NCBI RefSeq assembly: GCF_012844365.1
Contig: NZ_CP051626.1
Coordinates: 2,542,001-2,606,000 of the forward strand
DNA: 64,000 bases
Direction of reading: 5' to 3'
From: Brevibacterium sp. 'Marine'
Lineage (GTDB): Bacteria > Actinomycetota > Actinomycetes > Actinomycetales > Brevibacteriaceae
In this document: one piece after another, positions 17,592 to 27,220 of the stretch
How the letters are laid out: each line of letters opens with the position of its first letter
Position numbering within the stretch: the stretch's first letter is position 1
Program-made: the position numbers and the translations under genes
The notes under the pieces: model-generated
The model's input: only the letters and a program-made list of their open reading frames with translations
Database searches by the model: none
Told to the model about the DNA's origin: nothing

Positions 17592-19235
17592 ATGAAGTTC
17601 ATCCGGAGAAGGAACCACGCGGACAGACCGCGACGGCGTCCGACGGCCCGCAGGATCACGCCGGCCTTGGCGATCGCCGCAGCGCTGACACTCACGGCGA
17701 GCGGCTGCGCCGCGCCGTCAGCACTGGTCGGCACCAGCGATGACACCTTCATCTTCGGCACCCGGTCGGCACCACGTGTCCTCAATCCTGCTGTCCAATC
17801 CGGGCTGGCGACAGCCACCCCTGGTACGCAGCTGTTCGCCAGCCCGATTCGACTCAACGACAAGCTCGAACCCGAGCCGTATCTCGCGAAGTCCTGGAAG
17901 GAATCAGCTGATGGGAAGACGATGACCCTCCATCTGGTCGAGAATGCGAAATTCCACGATGGACAGCCCATCACTTCCGAGGATGTGGCGTTTTCGCTCG
18001 GTGTGGTGAAGAAGGAACACCCGTTCGGCGCCAACCTCTTCGGACCAGTCACAAAGGTCGAGACCCCCGATGAACACACCGTGGTGATCAAGATGTCCCG
18101 ACGGCATCCCGCGCTGATGATGGCGATGAGCCCGCCATTCCTTCCCATCATCCCCAAGCACGTCTACGGCAGCGATGACACGGTGGCCGACCATCCGCAG
18201 AACGCGCACGATGTGGTCGGCTCGGGCCCCTACCGGTTGTCCAGCAATATCGAAGGCAAACGCATCGTGCTCGACAAGGTCGATAACTTCTTCCTGCCCA
18301 ACGACGATGCACCCAGACAGGTGCTCTTCGAGATCATCGGCGATGAGAACACTCTTGCCCTGGCTACGGAGAAGGGCGAGGTCGACATGATGGTCACGAA
18401 CACCCCATCTGTTCTCTCCCGCCTGGGGAACGTCGATGACATCACGGTCGCGGACAAGGGGTACGAGGGCATCGGCTCGATCTCCTGGCTCGGGTTCAAT
18501 GTGAAGAGCACGTATGTCTCCGACAAGCGGGTGAGGCAGGCGATCGCCTACGCGATCGATCGTGACTATCTCACCAACAAACTCCACCGCGGACAGTTCG
18601 AGCCTGCAACGAGTCCGATCGCCAGCGGCAGCCCCTACTTCGATGAATCGATGCCGCGCTATGACCGCGATCTCGACAAAGCAGCGGACCTACTCGACGA
18701 CGCCGGATACCCGCTCGACAAAAACGACAAGCGATTCACCATCCAGCTCGATTACCTTCCTGGAAGCGCCGAGATGGCGTCGAGTGTGGCCGAGACCATC
18801 AAAGCAAATCTCAAAGAAGTCGGAGTCATCGTCAGAATCCGCAGTTCCGCAGACGAACCGACGTGGGGCAGTCGTGTGTCCAACTACGACTACGATATGA
18901 CGCTCGACAATGTCTGGAACTGGGGCGACCCGGCAGTCGGAGTCGAACGCACTTACGTGTGCAGCAACATCAAGAAGGGTGTTCTGTGGGCGAACATGTC
19001 CCAGTACTGCAATAAGGACGTCGACCGGCTATTCAAGAAGGCCGCCGCCGCGCCTGACGAAAAGACACGCAAAGACGACTATTCGAAGGTCCAGAAGATT
19101 CTCACCGATGAGCTTCCCGTGCTTCCACTTGAGAATCAGACGTACCGCAACATCTATTCGAACGCTGTGAAGAATCCACCCAATGGCCCGTTCGGCATCA
19201 TGTCGCCGCTGCTCGACACCTCGATAGAAGGTTGA
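17592..19235 (+). CDS. ABC transporter substrate-binding lipoprotein, family 5 (peptide/nickel type)
   Basis: 547 residues from ATG 17592 (GAAAGGGA upstream); a GTG at 17577 is less well placed. An arginine-rich N-terminus, a hydrophobic segment and the lipobox LTASGC (Cys about residue 40) mark a lipoprotein. The SBP_bac_5 domain follows, with LAKSWKESADGKTMTLHLVENAKFHDG, RRHPALMMAMSPPFLPIIPKH, VVGSGPYRL and VRQAIAYAIDRDYL. It is the capture component of the ABC system encoded by the next four genes. Family 5 proteins bind peptides, glycosides, opines or nickel complexes; the linked amidohydrolase suggests an amide-type organic solute. Confidence 0.9.
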   Translation: MKFIRRRNHADRPRRRPTARRITPALAIAAALTLTASGCAAPSALVGTSDDTFIFGTRSAPRVLNPAVQSGLATATPGTQLFASPIRLNDKLEPEPYLAKSWKESADGKTMTLHLVENAKFHDGQPITSEDVAFSLGVVKKEHPFGANLFGPVTKVETPDEHTVVIKMSRRHPALMMAMSPPFLPIIPKHVYGSDDTVADHPQNAHDVVGSGPYRLSSNIEGKRIVLDKVDNFFLPNDDAPRQVLFEIIGDENTLALATEKGEVDMMVTNTPSVLSRLGNVDDITVADKGYEGIGSISWLGFNVKSTYVSDKRVRQAIAYAIDRDYLTNKLHRGQFEPATSPIASGSPYFDESMPRYDRDLDKAADLLDDAGYPLDKNDKRFTIQLDYLPGSAEMASSVAETIKANLKEVGVIVRIRSSADEPTWGSRVSNYDYDMTLDNVWNWGDPAVGVERTYVCSNIKKGVLWANMSQYCNKDVDRLFKKAAAAPDEKTRKDDYSKVQKILTDELPVLPLENQTYRNIYSNAVKNPPNGPFGIMSPLLDTSIEG

Positions 19236-19237
19236 CC

Positions 19238-20278
19238 ATGTCATTGACCGCCCCACCGAAGATCAAGCTCAAGGGACGCAGGAGCATGGCGCTGGCCAGA
19301 GGCCGCTCGATTGCCTCCCGTATCGCCCAGGCTGTCCTCCTCCTGCTCGCAGTCATCATCTTCAACTTCATCCTCATTCACCTCGCTCCGGGCGATCCTG
19401 CCACCGTCATCGCCGGCGAATCCGGCGGCACGACTCCCGAACAGCTCGAATCGATCAGAGAAGCCTACGGGCTCAACGATCCGCTCATCGTTCAGCTCTG
19501 GCACTACCTGGTCCAGATCGCCCATTTCGACCTCGGCTATTCGTTCTACTTCGGCCAGGACGTCACGGCTCTCATCGGTGAGCGGCTGTACCCCACGGTT
19601 CTCCTCGCCGGAACCGGAATGCTCGCTGGACTCATCATCGGCACGCTGCTCGGAGTCGTCGCCGCGATCAAACCACAAGGGATTCTCAGTTACTTCGTCA
19701 CGGTCATCGCCCTCGTCGGCTTTGCCGCTCCGGTGTTCTGGACGTCAGTGCTCCTGCTCCTGGCATTGTCGATCGCCATTCCCATCTTCCCGATCCAGGG
19801 AATGAACTCGATCATTGTCTCCCCGCATACCCTTCCGCAGATGTGGGATACGACGATGCATCTTGTCCTCCCGGCCACTGCTTTGGCACTCATCTATGTG
19901 GCGCTCTACAGCCGCACGGCACGCACGAGCATGCTCGAGGTCCTCGACTCCGACTACATCCGCACGGCCTGGGCAAAAGGATTGGGAGGCAAAGTCGTCA
20001 TCTTCAAGCATGCGCTGCGTAATGCTGTGCTGCCAGTCGTCACTCTGCTCGGACTCCATGTCGGTGCGCTGCTTTCGAGCGTGGTACTCATCGAGGTCGT
20101 ATTCAATTGGCCGGGACTCGGTTCACTCCTGCTCGAATCGATCCTCCGCAGAGACACGCCCGTGATTCTCGGGATCCTCCTGGCCAGCTCCGTGCTCGTC
20201 ATCATCGCCAATCTGGTCACAGATGTGGCCTACCGCATCATCGATCCCAGAATCGCTATCTCAGGAGGGCCACAATGA
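19238..20278 (+). CDS. ABC transporter permease, DppB/OppB type
   Basis: 346 residues from ATG 19238, 2 nt after the substrate-binding protein stop. There are six predicted transmembrane helices after a basic N-terminal tail. LAPGDPATVIAGE near residue 55 is the DppB hallmark after TM1, and the EAA loop reads ARTSMLEVLDSDYIRTAWAKGLGGK. It forms the membrane channel with the following DppC-type subunit. The stop overlaps the next start (ATGA at 20275-20278). Confidence 0.92.
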   Translation: MSLTAPPKIKLKGRRSMALARGRSIASRIAQAVLLLLAVIIFNFILIHLAPGDPATVIAGESGGTTPEQLESIREAYGLNDPLIVQLWHYLVQIAHFDLGYSFYFGQDVTALIGERLYPTVLLAGTGMLAGLIIGTLLGVVAAIKPQGILSYFVTVIALVGFAAPVFWTSVLLLLALSIAIPIFPIQGMNSIIVSPHTLPQMWDTTMHLVLPATALALIYVALYSRTARTSMLEVLDSDYIRTAWAKGLGGKVVIFKHALRNAVLPVVTLLGLHVGALLSSVVLIEVVFNWPGLGSLLLESILRRDTPVILGILLASSVLVIIANLVTDVAYRIIDPRIAISGGPQ

Positions 20279-21189
20279 CCGACATCATGTCATTGCCGGG
20301 CACCGGTCAAGACCAGCCCGAAGAGCCGCCCACCGCGGCGACGCAGAAGAGGAAACGTCCGACGACGGCGTGGACATTGTTCCGGCGCAACCGGGTGGCC
20401 CTCGTCGGCCTTTCACTCCTCGCAATCATCCTGCTCGCCATTACTTTCGGGCCGATGATCTATCCGAACAATCCGTTCGAAATCGTCGGCATCCCGATGG
20501 AAGCGCCCGGAGAGTCCGATCTGCTGCTGGGAACTGACGCCTTGGGACGTGATCTCTTCGCTGAACTCCTCTACGGCGGACGAGCCACCATGCTCGTCGG
20601 TGTGGTGGCCGCCATCCTATCGACGACCATTGGAATCATCCTCGGGGGATTCGCCGGTTACCATCGCGGTTGGGCAGACTCTGTCGCTGTGCGCATCACC
20701 GAGTTCTTCCAGGTCCTGCCGCCGCTGCTGCTCGCCATGGTCCTCGTCACTCTGTTCAGTCCGAGCCTCTTGACCATCACTATCGCTATCGGAGTCGTCA
20801 GTTGGCCCGCGACGATGCGCATTACTCGAGCGGAGTTCCTGCGGATTCGCGAACTCGATTATGTCAGGAATGATCGTGCTGCAGGTGCCGGGGACTTCTG
20901 GATCATCATGAAGACGATCCTGCCCAACGCTCTGCCGCCGATCGTCGTCATGTCCACCCTCGTCATCGGTCAGGCAATGCTCTTTGAGGCAGGGCTGAGC
21001 TTCCTTGGTCTCGGTGATCCGAACACGATGAGTTGGGGACTGATCCTCGGCAACAACCGTGAACAGATGCTCACTGCGTGGTGGCCGGTGGCGTTCCCCG
21101 GTTTGGCAATCTTCCTTGCTGTCCTCAGTGTCAGCCTCTCCGGCGACGGCCTCAACGACGCCCTCAACCCCAAAGGACGTGAACGATGA
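20275..21189 (+). CDS. ABC transporter permease, DppC/OppC type
   Basis: 304 residues from ATG 20275, which overlaps the upstream stop. It has a soluble N-terminal tail, TM1 after WTLFRRNRVALVGL, and the DppC-type LLGTDALGRDLFAELLYGGR motif. The EAA loop is TRAEFLRIRELDYVRNDRAAGAGD. It pairs with the DppB-type subunit. A second ATGA overlap (21186-21189) leads into the first ATPase gene. Confidence 0.92.
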   Translation: MTDIMSLPGTGQDQPEEPPTAATQKRKRPTTAWTLFRRNRVALVGLSLLAIILLAITFGPMIYPNNPFEIVGIPMEAPGESDLLLGTDALGRDLFAELLYGGRATMLVGVVAAILSTTIGIILGGFAGYHRGWADSVAVRITEFFQVLPPLLLAMVLVTLFSPSLLTITIAIGVVSWPATMRITRAEFLRIRELDYVRNDRAAGAGDFWIIMKTILPNALPPIVVMSTLVIGQAMLFEAGLSFLGLGDPNTMSWGLILGNNREQMLTAWWPVAFPGLAIFLAVLSVSLSGDGLNDALNPKGRER

Positions 21190-22100
21190 ACACCGCAACG
21201 CTCACTGCTGATTCCATCGGAGCCACACACGAACACGGCGGGGGTGATACACCGATTCTGTCCGTGAAGAACTTGTCCGTGAAGTTCCAGGACAACATTG
21301 CCGTCGATGACATATCCTTCGACGTCAGTGCTGGAGAGGTCCTAGCCATCGTCGGTGAATCAGGATCGGGTAAGTCGGTCACGTCCCTTGCCATCATGCG
21401 TCTCGTCGAGCTGTCGTCATCGGGAAAGGTCACCGACGGCCAGATGAGGTTCTCTCGAGCAAACGGTGACACCGTCGATCTGCGCACTGCGGCGGAAAGG
21501 ACGATGCGCACTATCCGCGGCAATGACATCTCGATGATCTTCCAGGAGCCGTTGACTTCGCTAAATCCGGTCTATTCGGTGGGCAATCAGCTCGCCGAGG
21601 TTCTCCGGGTCCACAAGGGAATGTCTCGCCGTGAAGCCAAGACGGGCGTCATCGAAATCATGGAAAAAGTGCGCATCCCTGAACCGAAGCGACGCGCTCG
21701 CCAGTATCCCCATCAGATGTCAGGCGGAATGAGGCAACGAGTGGTCATTGCCATGGCTCTCGCATGCCAACCACGAATCCTCATCGCAGATGAGCCGACG
21801 ACCGCTTTGGATGTAACGATCCAAGCACAGATCCTCGCTCTGCTGCGCGAGCTCAAGGACGACCTCGACGCTGGGATCATCTTCATCACCCACGATATGG
21901 GTGTCGTGGCCGAGATCGCCGACCGGGTCCTGGTCATGCGGAAGTCACATGAGATCGAGACCGACAGCGTGCAGAACATCTTCCACAATCCTCAGCATCC
22001 ATATACGAAGAAGCTTTTGAGCGCTGTTCCGAAACTGGGCTCGATGAACGGCACCGACTCCCCCGCGCTGTTTCATCTCGATAAGGAAGAGGTCTCCTGA
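21186..22100 (+). CDS. ABC transporter ATP-binding protein, DppD/OppD type
   Basis: 304 residues. Walker A is GESGSGKS (about 58-65), the signature is MSGGMRQRV, and Walker B is [13 protein letters not shown]. It is somewhat short for the OppD family and lacks the C-terminal cysteine cluster (CPxA...C) that many OppD/DppD proteins carry for an iron-sulfur site. The D-loop and H-switch ([16 protein letters not shown]) are intact. It should form a heterodimer with the next ATPase to power import. Confidence 0.92.
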   Translation: MNTATLTADSIGATHEHGGGDTPILSVKNLSVKFQDNIAVDDISFDVSAGEVLAIVGESGSGKSVTSLAIMRLVELSSSGKVTDGQMRFSRANGDTVDLRTAAERTMRTIRGNDISMIFQEPLTSLNPVYSVGNQLAEVLRVHKGMSRREAKTGVIEIMEKVRIPEPKRRARQYPHQMSGGMRQRVVIAMALACQPRILIADEPTTALDVTIQAQILALLRELKDDLDAGIIFITHDMGVVAEIADRVLVMRKSHEIETDSVQNIFHNPQHPYTKKLLSAVPKLGSMNGTDSPALFHLDKEEVS

Positions 22101-22996
22101 TGGCGAGAATTCTCGAAGTCGAAAATCTGATCAAGGGCTTCTCGATTTCTGGCGGTATGCGCGTCCACGCCGTCGAGGATGTCAGCTTCCATGTCGGCAA
22201 AGCAGAGACCTTCGCCCTCGTGGGTGAGAGCGGGTGCGGCAAAACCACATTGGCGAATCTGGCAATGCGACTGCAGAAACCCGACAGCGGAACGATCAGA
22301 CTGCTCGACACTGATATCACCGACCTTGGCACGAAGGGTCTGCGGCCGCACCGTCGTCATCTCCAGATGATCTTCCAAGACCCCTTCGCCAGTCTGAATC
22401 CACGCAAGACCGTGGGCAAGATCGTCGGCGATCCGCTGCGACTGAACCGGGCCTCGTCGAACAGCCATCCCGATGACCGTGTCGCCGAGCTGTTCGAACT
22501 CGTCGGGCTCAGTGCCGACGACATGCGGAAGTACCCGCACCAGTTCTCCGGCGGGCAGCGGCAGCGCATCTGCATCGCTCGTGCGCTCACACTCAATCCG
22601 AGCCTCATCGTCGCCGATGAAGCGGTTTCCGCGCTCGACGTGTCTGTGCGCGCTACGGTGCTCAACCTGATGATCGAACTGCAGCAGAATCTCGACCTGT
22701 CATATCTCTTCGTCAGCCACGATCTGGCAGTCGTCGAACGTATCGCTCATCGCGTTGCCGTCATGTACCTCGGGCAGATCGTCGAGATGGGCCCGCGACG
22801 ACAGGTATTCGAGAACCCTCAGCATTCGTACACTCAGCGCCTCATGGATGCCGCCCCGATCGCAGACCCGGGACAACGACGAGAGCGCGCCCTCATCGCC
22901 GGCGAAATTCCCAGCCCTGTCTGGCCCGAGGATCAAGGACCTGAAAAGGTGACACTTCAGGATCTGGGAGGCGGCCACTTCGTGGCAACCGAATAG
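22100..22996 (+). CDS. ABC transporter ATP-binding protein, DppF/OppF type
   Basis: 298 residues starting within the upstream stop (TGATG at 22098-22102). Walker A is GESGCGKTT, the Q-loop region is MIFQDPFASLNPRKTVG, the signature is FSGGQRQRI, Walker B is LIVADEAVSALDVS, and the H-switch is LFVSHDLAVVERIAHRV. The OppF-like tail PQHSYTQRLMDAAP is present. It is the last gene of the amidohydrolase-CobW-ABC operon. A short hairpin at 23019-23039 follows. Confidence 0.92.
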   Translation: MARILEVENLIKGFSISGGMRVHAVEDVSFHVGKAETFALVGESGCGKTTLANLAMRLQKPDSGTIRLLDTDITDLGTKGLRPHRRHLQMIFQDPFASLNPRKTVGKIVGDPLRLNRASSNSHPDDRVAELFELVGLSADDMRKYPHQFSGGQRQRICIARALTLNPSLIVADEAVSALDVSVRATVLNLMIELQQNLDLSYLFVSHDLAVVERIAHRVAVMYLGQIVEMGPRRQVFENPQHSYTQRLMDAAPIADPGQRRERALIAGEIPSPVWPEDQGPEKVTLQDLGGGHFVATE

Positions 22997-23018
22997 GTGC
23001 CCAAGTGCCATCGACGCG

Positions 23019-23039
23019 GAGGACTGGTGGGGAGTCCTC
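23019..23039. terminator. Short hairpin between convergent dppF-type and UbiB-type genes
   Basis: GAGGACT (23019-23025) and AGTCCTC (23033-23039) form a perfect 7-bp stem with a 7-nt GC-rich loop. It lies in the 55-bp gap between the converging genes. There is no T-run, so activity is uncertain. Confidence 0.4.
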
Positions 23040-23051
23040 AGCCGGTGGCGG

Positions 23052-25067
23052 CTACCCCAGCCCTTCCCACGTCATGCGCTGTCTAAGCGCCGGCGCGAGA
23101 ACCAGCGCCGCGATGACGCTGCCGGCAAGGAGCATCCAGGCGCCAAAGTACGTGAATAGTTTGAGTTCTGGTGCCAACGCCGGCCCGAAGTTGGCGGCCA
23201 TGAGGATCACTCCGCCGAGGATGAGAGCGGTCGAGACGATCACTTGAATGAACTGCTCGACGGTCGAGACCAGCAGATTCTTGATCGTTGAAATGTTTAG
23301 TCCGCTCGTGCCGACGTCGAGAGTACCGTCCTGCAGATGCCCGGCGATGCGCGAGATCTGGCCGGGCAGCTCGGCGATCTGCGGTGCGGTCGCAGCAGCG
23401 TAGAGCGTCATCTCGTGTCGGTCGACTCCCAGTCCCCCGACCTCGCGCAGCAACGTCTTACCGTTCTGAGTCACCAGCGCCAGCAGGTTGAGCTCCGGCA
23501 CGAGGCGAGTGATTGACCCTTCGAGGGTGCTGATGGCACGGAACGCCGTCGCCACGGAGGCCGGCATCGGGAATCCGAAGTCGACGACGAAATCGATGAG
23601 CTCGCCGAACAGCGCCGCTGAGGTCGAGCCAGGGGCACCATCGCCATACTTGAGCATGATCTGTCCGATCTCACGTTGCAGCTCGCGCAGGTTCACCTCA
23701 CTCGGCGTGCCGAGTAGTTCGAGGATTGCAGCGGTCGCCGCCTGTGAGTTCTGCGAATCGAAGGCCATGAGCAGCAGTGCGATTGCCCTGCGATCGCGTT
23801 TGTCGATGCGTCCGACGGCACCGAAATCGACGAGGCCAGCACGGCCCGCGCTCGAGACGACGATGTTTCCGGCATGGAGGTCGGCGTGGAAGATGCCCTT
23901 GCCGAGCACCTGGCGGACGACCATGAGGAAGAGGTCCTGGGCGATCTCTCTGCGCGCGATTTCGGAGAGGTGGTCGACCACCTCGGCGCCGTGGGACAGA
24001 GGGGAACCTTCGACAAGGTCCATGACGATGACGAACTGGCCGGAGAGCTCCTTGTACACGTGAGGGATTTGAACGACTGACTCGGTCTTCGTCGTCGACC
24101 GACCGGTCTCATCGGCGAGGCGGAGGGCTTCGATGTGGGCGAGTTCGCCGCGGTAGTCGAGCTCACCCTGCAGGGAATCGACGAAGCTGCGTGCGAGCTT
24201 CGCGATGCCGATCTTCTTCGCCCAGTCGGTGGTGCGGTCGAGCCGGTCGGCCAGGGTGAGGACGATATCGCAGTCGGCTCGGACCTGTTTGCGGATCTTC
24301 GGTCGCTGCACTTTCACCGCGACCACACGACCTTCCCAGGTAACGGCGCGGTGGACCTGGGCGACGGAGGCACCTGCGAAGGGTTTCTCGTCGAACTCGG
24401 CGAACACCTCGGCGACGGGACGGCCCCATTCGGCCTCGAGTTGGTCCTTCACCTCGGCGAAGGGAACGGGCTTCACCCCGGCCTGGAGGGTGGAGAACTC
24501 CTCGACGAATTCGTGCGGGATCATGTCACCGCGGGTGGCGATGAACTGGCCAAGCTTGATGAACGTGACCCCCGAGGCGGCCAGGGCGTCGCGAGTGGTG
24601 GCGGCGATCTCGCGGAGGGAGACACGGAGGGTGGGGATTCTGGGTCGAAGGTAGCGGGAGAGGCCGAATTTGATGAGGATCGACTGGATCTGGGCCAGGC
24701 GGTTGACGCGGCGGTACCAGGTGGGGATCTTCGGCGCGTTGCGGATGAGTGAGCTCAGGGTACCCGAGGGCATGATGAGTTCGATCGCCAGGAGGACGAA
24801 CATCTGGATGACGATGAACCACGCGAAGAGCAGCAGGAACACCATGATCGCCGGGAAGCTCATCGACAGGTTCGGGTACTGATCGGACTCGGAGATGCCG
24901 AGGAGTTTGTACGCCTGGAGGGTGATCGGCCAGATCGAGAGGCCCATGATGAGAGAGACGATGGTGTTGCGGGCGGCCCCGGTGCCGGTGATCATCATCC
25001 GCCGGACGAGGAATCCGACGATGAGCGCGCTGAGGACGCCCAGTCCGATGGTGTAGAGGATCGTCAC
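23052..25067 (-). CDS. ABC1/UbiB-family atypical protein kinase-like membrane protein
   Basis: 671 residues from GTG 25067. There are two to three transmembrane helices at the N-terminus (about 5-100) and two at the C-terminus (about 610-660), and the ABC1 domain lies between. The family-defining KxGQ motif is Lys171-Gln174 (FIKLGQFIATRGDMIP). VAVKVQRPKIRKQ carries the ATP-binding lysine, HADLHAGNI is the catalytic-loop analogue and GLVDFGAVGR is the metal-binding DFG analogue. UbiB/COQ8 proteins are ATPases that support quinone lipid biosynthesis; in menaquinone-using actinobacteria the exact role is unclear. It is convergent with the ABC operon. Confidence 0.87.
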   Translation of the reverse strand: MTILYTIGLGVLSALIVGFLVRRMMITGTGAARNTIVSLIMGLSIWPITLQAYKLLGISESDQYPNLSMSFPAIMVFLLLFAWFIVIQMFVLLAIELIMPSGTLSSLIRNAPKIPTWYRRVNRLAQIQSILIKFGLSRYLRPRIPTLRVSLREIAATTRDALAASGVTFIKLGQFIATRGDMIPHEFVEEFSTLQAGVKPVPFAEVKDQLEAEWGRPVAEVFAEFDEKPFAGASVAQVHRAVTWEGRVVAVKVQRPKIRKQVRADCDIVLTLADRLDRTTDWAKKIGIAKLARSFVDSLQGELDYRGELAHIEALRLADETGRSTTKTESVVQIPHVYKELSGQFVIVMDLVEGSPLSHGAEVVDHLSEIARREIAQDLFLMVVRQVLGKGIFHADLHAGNIVVSSAGRAGLVDFGAVGRIDKRDRRAIALLLMAFDSQNSQAATAAILELLGTPSEVNLRELQREIGQIMLKYGDGAPGSTSAALFGELIDFVVDFGFPMPASVATAFRAISTLEGSITRLVPELNLLALVTQNGKTLLREVGGLGVDRHEMTLYAAATAPQIAELPGQISRIAGHLQDGTLDVGTSGLNISTIKNLLVSTVEQFIQVIVSTALILGGVILMAANFGPALAPELKLFTYFGAWMLLAGSVIAALVLAPALRQRMTWEGLG

Positions 25068-25447
25068 CCGTCAGCCCTTCCGTCGTGTGTGGTCCGCGCC
25101 GCCGTCCACGGGAGGCGGGCCGAAGCTGGACACAGTGACCAGCCTAATAGATGCCGGAACAACCCAACGGAAATTTGCATTGGAGCATGCTGACCAGTAG
25201 ACGTGAACATCGCTAATGCCAAGTGGCAATCCAACGTCTCCAGATCTCGTGATGCTGATTGTTGTCCGCGCCGGCAGCTCGCGCGCTAGCCGCATTTCCT
25301 CTCATATGCTCATTCGCGGATCGGACCTTTCGCTCGACTTTTGCAGACAGCCGCGCAGCTGTCGAACCTGTAGCGTCCGCCTCATAGAACTTCACAGAGC
25401 TGATGGTATTCGACGCTCGGACGAGCAAGAGCACAAGTCACATTGTA
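25068..25447. other. Intergenic stretch at the left edge of a lower-GC segment
   Basis: No convincing gene was found between the UbiB-like gene and the orphan membrane protein. GC content falls here compared with the flanking genes. The only clear signal is TATACT at 25448-25453, just past this stretch. It lies 6 nt before the ATG at 25460 and may give a leaderless transcript of the membrane protein. Confidence 0.4.
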
Positions 25448-25459
25448 TATACTGGTTGG

Positions 25460-26830
25460 ATGACAGGGGGACAGCGATACATCTTGAAAAGACGCCGTAG
25501 AGCAAAGCGATCGACCAACCCCAGCCGGGTGGAGTCTCAATTGCCAGACAGCGAGATTGATCAGTACTCGCGGTCGATGTATTCAACGTTCCGATTTGTT
25601 GGCGTGGCAGCTGGAACGCTATATGCCATCCAGTGGTTTCTTGCATTGATTTCAAACAAGACAAGTGCGAGCACATCGACGCCCACAATCCCGTACCCTT
25701 CAGCAAATCTTGAAGCCGCAGGGGTTGCTGTTACTCTCTTAATCACTGCCGCCGTTGCGGTCCAAGTCTTCCTACGACTTCCTCGCGACCCTGAGAGATT
25801 CACAAAGGACGACGCCGTCTCACAACGCCAATTCTGGGGACCCGTCGCTACCTTAATCGCAGTCGGCTCGGCATTCCTTGTCCCCTACGTGCTAATTGAC
25901 AGCATTGTATCGTCGACGTCCTCGGGGACCCTGAACCTTGCCTCAGCCATCGGGATTCCACTTGTGGCGGTACTTGCACTGATCTTTGCTTCTGATGCAG
26001 TAACCATAGTTTCAGAAGAAGCCCGCAAGGAACGACTCGCTCAGAAACTTAGACAGGCAAGAATCGATTCCCTGAGGGCCACAGAGGTGAAAATTCACGG
26101 AATGGCTCGGAACAGGCCGCGTGCAGCACTGATCTTGAACAGTATAATTTTCGGTTCATTACTTGTCGCGGTTGGCACTGGGGTTGCCTGGATGCTCATT
26201 GAGCAACGATTGCTTACGTTCGCATTTGCAGTGTTGTCGAGCCTATGCACAACAGGTCTAATCATTGTCAGTACTCAGGCAATACCGACAATCCTTCGGG
26301 GCAGGGTCATGGAAGCAATCTTCCAGGTCCTCCTCCCGGTGCTTGCAATTACGCTCGTCTCCATACAGTCCATAATCCTTGCTTTGCCCTTTGTAAGATC
26401 GTCCGCTGGACCAGAGGATTACATACCGCCTATCGCCTACGGAATGCTGGTTGCAGTTCCGTCATTTGCCACAGTGACACTTCTCTGCACGCTGCGAATC
26501 AAAAGAGACTACCCCGCAGCCATGTTGGACTTCGCACGTACCCAAATTAGACTTCTCAGAGAACGATATGAGCGGGAGAAGGAGCACCATCGCTCGGATA
26601 GCGAGACCTGGAGAATTCTGGCAGGATCGGCAATCCTATTCAGTCCCATACCGTTCGTAGCTTTATTTCTGTCCGCAAGTGCTACTTGGCATCGAAAGTA
26701 CTCCTCTGACCGTTCGGGAGGATTGCACATTGCGGGCTGGGTAATTCCAATACTTGTGGCCATCGTGGAAGCTTTGGCGCTGCTGCTGGTAGCTTTCTAC
26801 GGCCCCAAAATAGGTTGGTTTCAACTATGA
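25460..26830 (+). CDS. Orphan multi-pass membrane protein of atypical composition
   Basis: 456 residues from ATG 25460, chosen because TATACT sits 6 nt upstream; an ATG at 25403 is possible. No family is recognised. A basic N-terminus (KRRRRAKRS) is followed by hydrophobic segments near residues 48-65, 85-105, 130-150, 165-185, 220-245, 250-270, 285-305, 325-345, 395-415 and 430-452. A charged, probably helical stretch (SEEARKERLAQKLRQARIDSL) lies between helices, and another (RLLRERYEREKEHH) before the last pair. Codon use is much richer in A/T at third positions than in neighbouring genes, and the flanks are decayed, which suggests horizontal acquisition. It could be a membrane sensor or effector, but nothing proves this. 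Confidence 0.65.
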   Translation: MTGGQRYILKRRRRAKRSTNPSRVESQLPDSEIDQYSRSMYSTFRFVGVAAGTLYAIQWFLALISNKTSASTSTPTIPYPSANLEAAGVAVTLLITAAVAVQVFLRLPRDPERFTKDDAVSQRQFWGPVATLIAVGSAFLVPYVLIDSIVSSTSSGTLNLASAIGIPLVAVLALIFASDAVTIVSEEARKERLAQKLRQARIDSLRATEVKIHGMARNRPRAALILNSIIFGSLLVAVGTGVAWMLIEQRLLTFAFAVLSSLCTTGLIIVSTQAIPTILRGRVMEAIFQVLLPVLAITLVSIQSIILALPFVRSSAGPEDYIPPIAYGMLVAVPSFATVTLLCTLRIKRDYPAAMLDFARTQIRLLRERYEREKEHHRSDSETWRILAGSAILFSPIPFVALFLSASATWHRKYSSDRSGGLHIAGWVIPILVAIVEALALLLVAFYGPKIGWFQL

Positions 26831-27220
26831 CCAGTCATCAACAGATCGAATCAAACTCGAAAATTTAGTTGAGACCCGGCCATGGGGTCCACAAGATGAC
26901 TCAAGCTCCGAGCAATGCCGAACTATTCGCCTGATAGGTCATACGTTCCGCTATCGTGAAGAAACTGTGGCAAATTCGAGTTCTCCCCCCTGGTGGGCGC
27001 CGACAGCATTCATCGTTTCCATAGGAACCGACACATCCGCTTTGTCTTGCGAAAATTTGACTGCAAAGACAGGTCTGAATGATTCCGCTTTTGTCCGTGG
27101 ATGGCCGACCATGATTCCCAAGTCTCATCTCAACTGCACACTCCGCGAACAAAGGGACCGAATTCGAACGGGCCCAGCTCAAACTCGAGGCGCGGGTCGC
27201 CGAACTCTAGACTCGGCTAA
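26831..27220 (+). pseudogene. Decayed coding remnant downstream of the orphan membrane gene
   Basis: No intact gene is convincing here, yet the DNA is protein-like in shifting frames. From about 26845 one + frame reads RIKLENLVETRPWGPQDD and continues open past 27100. Near 27150-27209 another + frame gives EFERAQLKLEARVAEL and a stop, which looks like a coiled-coil C-terminus. A frameshifted remnant of a second gene of the low-GC segment would explain both. The family is unknown. Confidence 0.3.

Noticed and set aside
26901..27182. 93-codon minus frame in the decayed segment
   Set aside because: No start signal, cysteine-rich random-looking translation, and it lies opposite better protein-like + frames.
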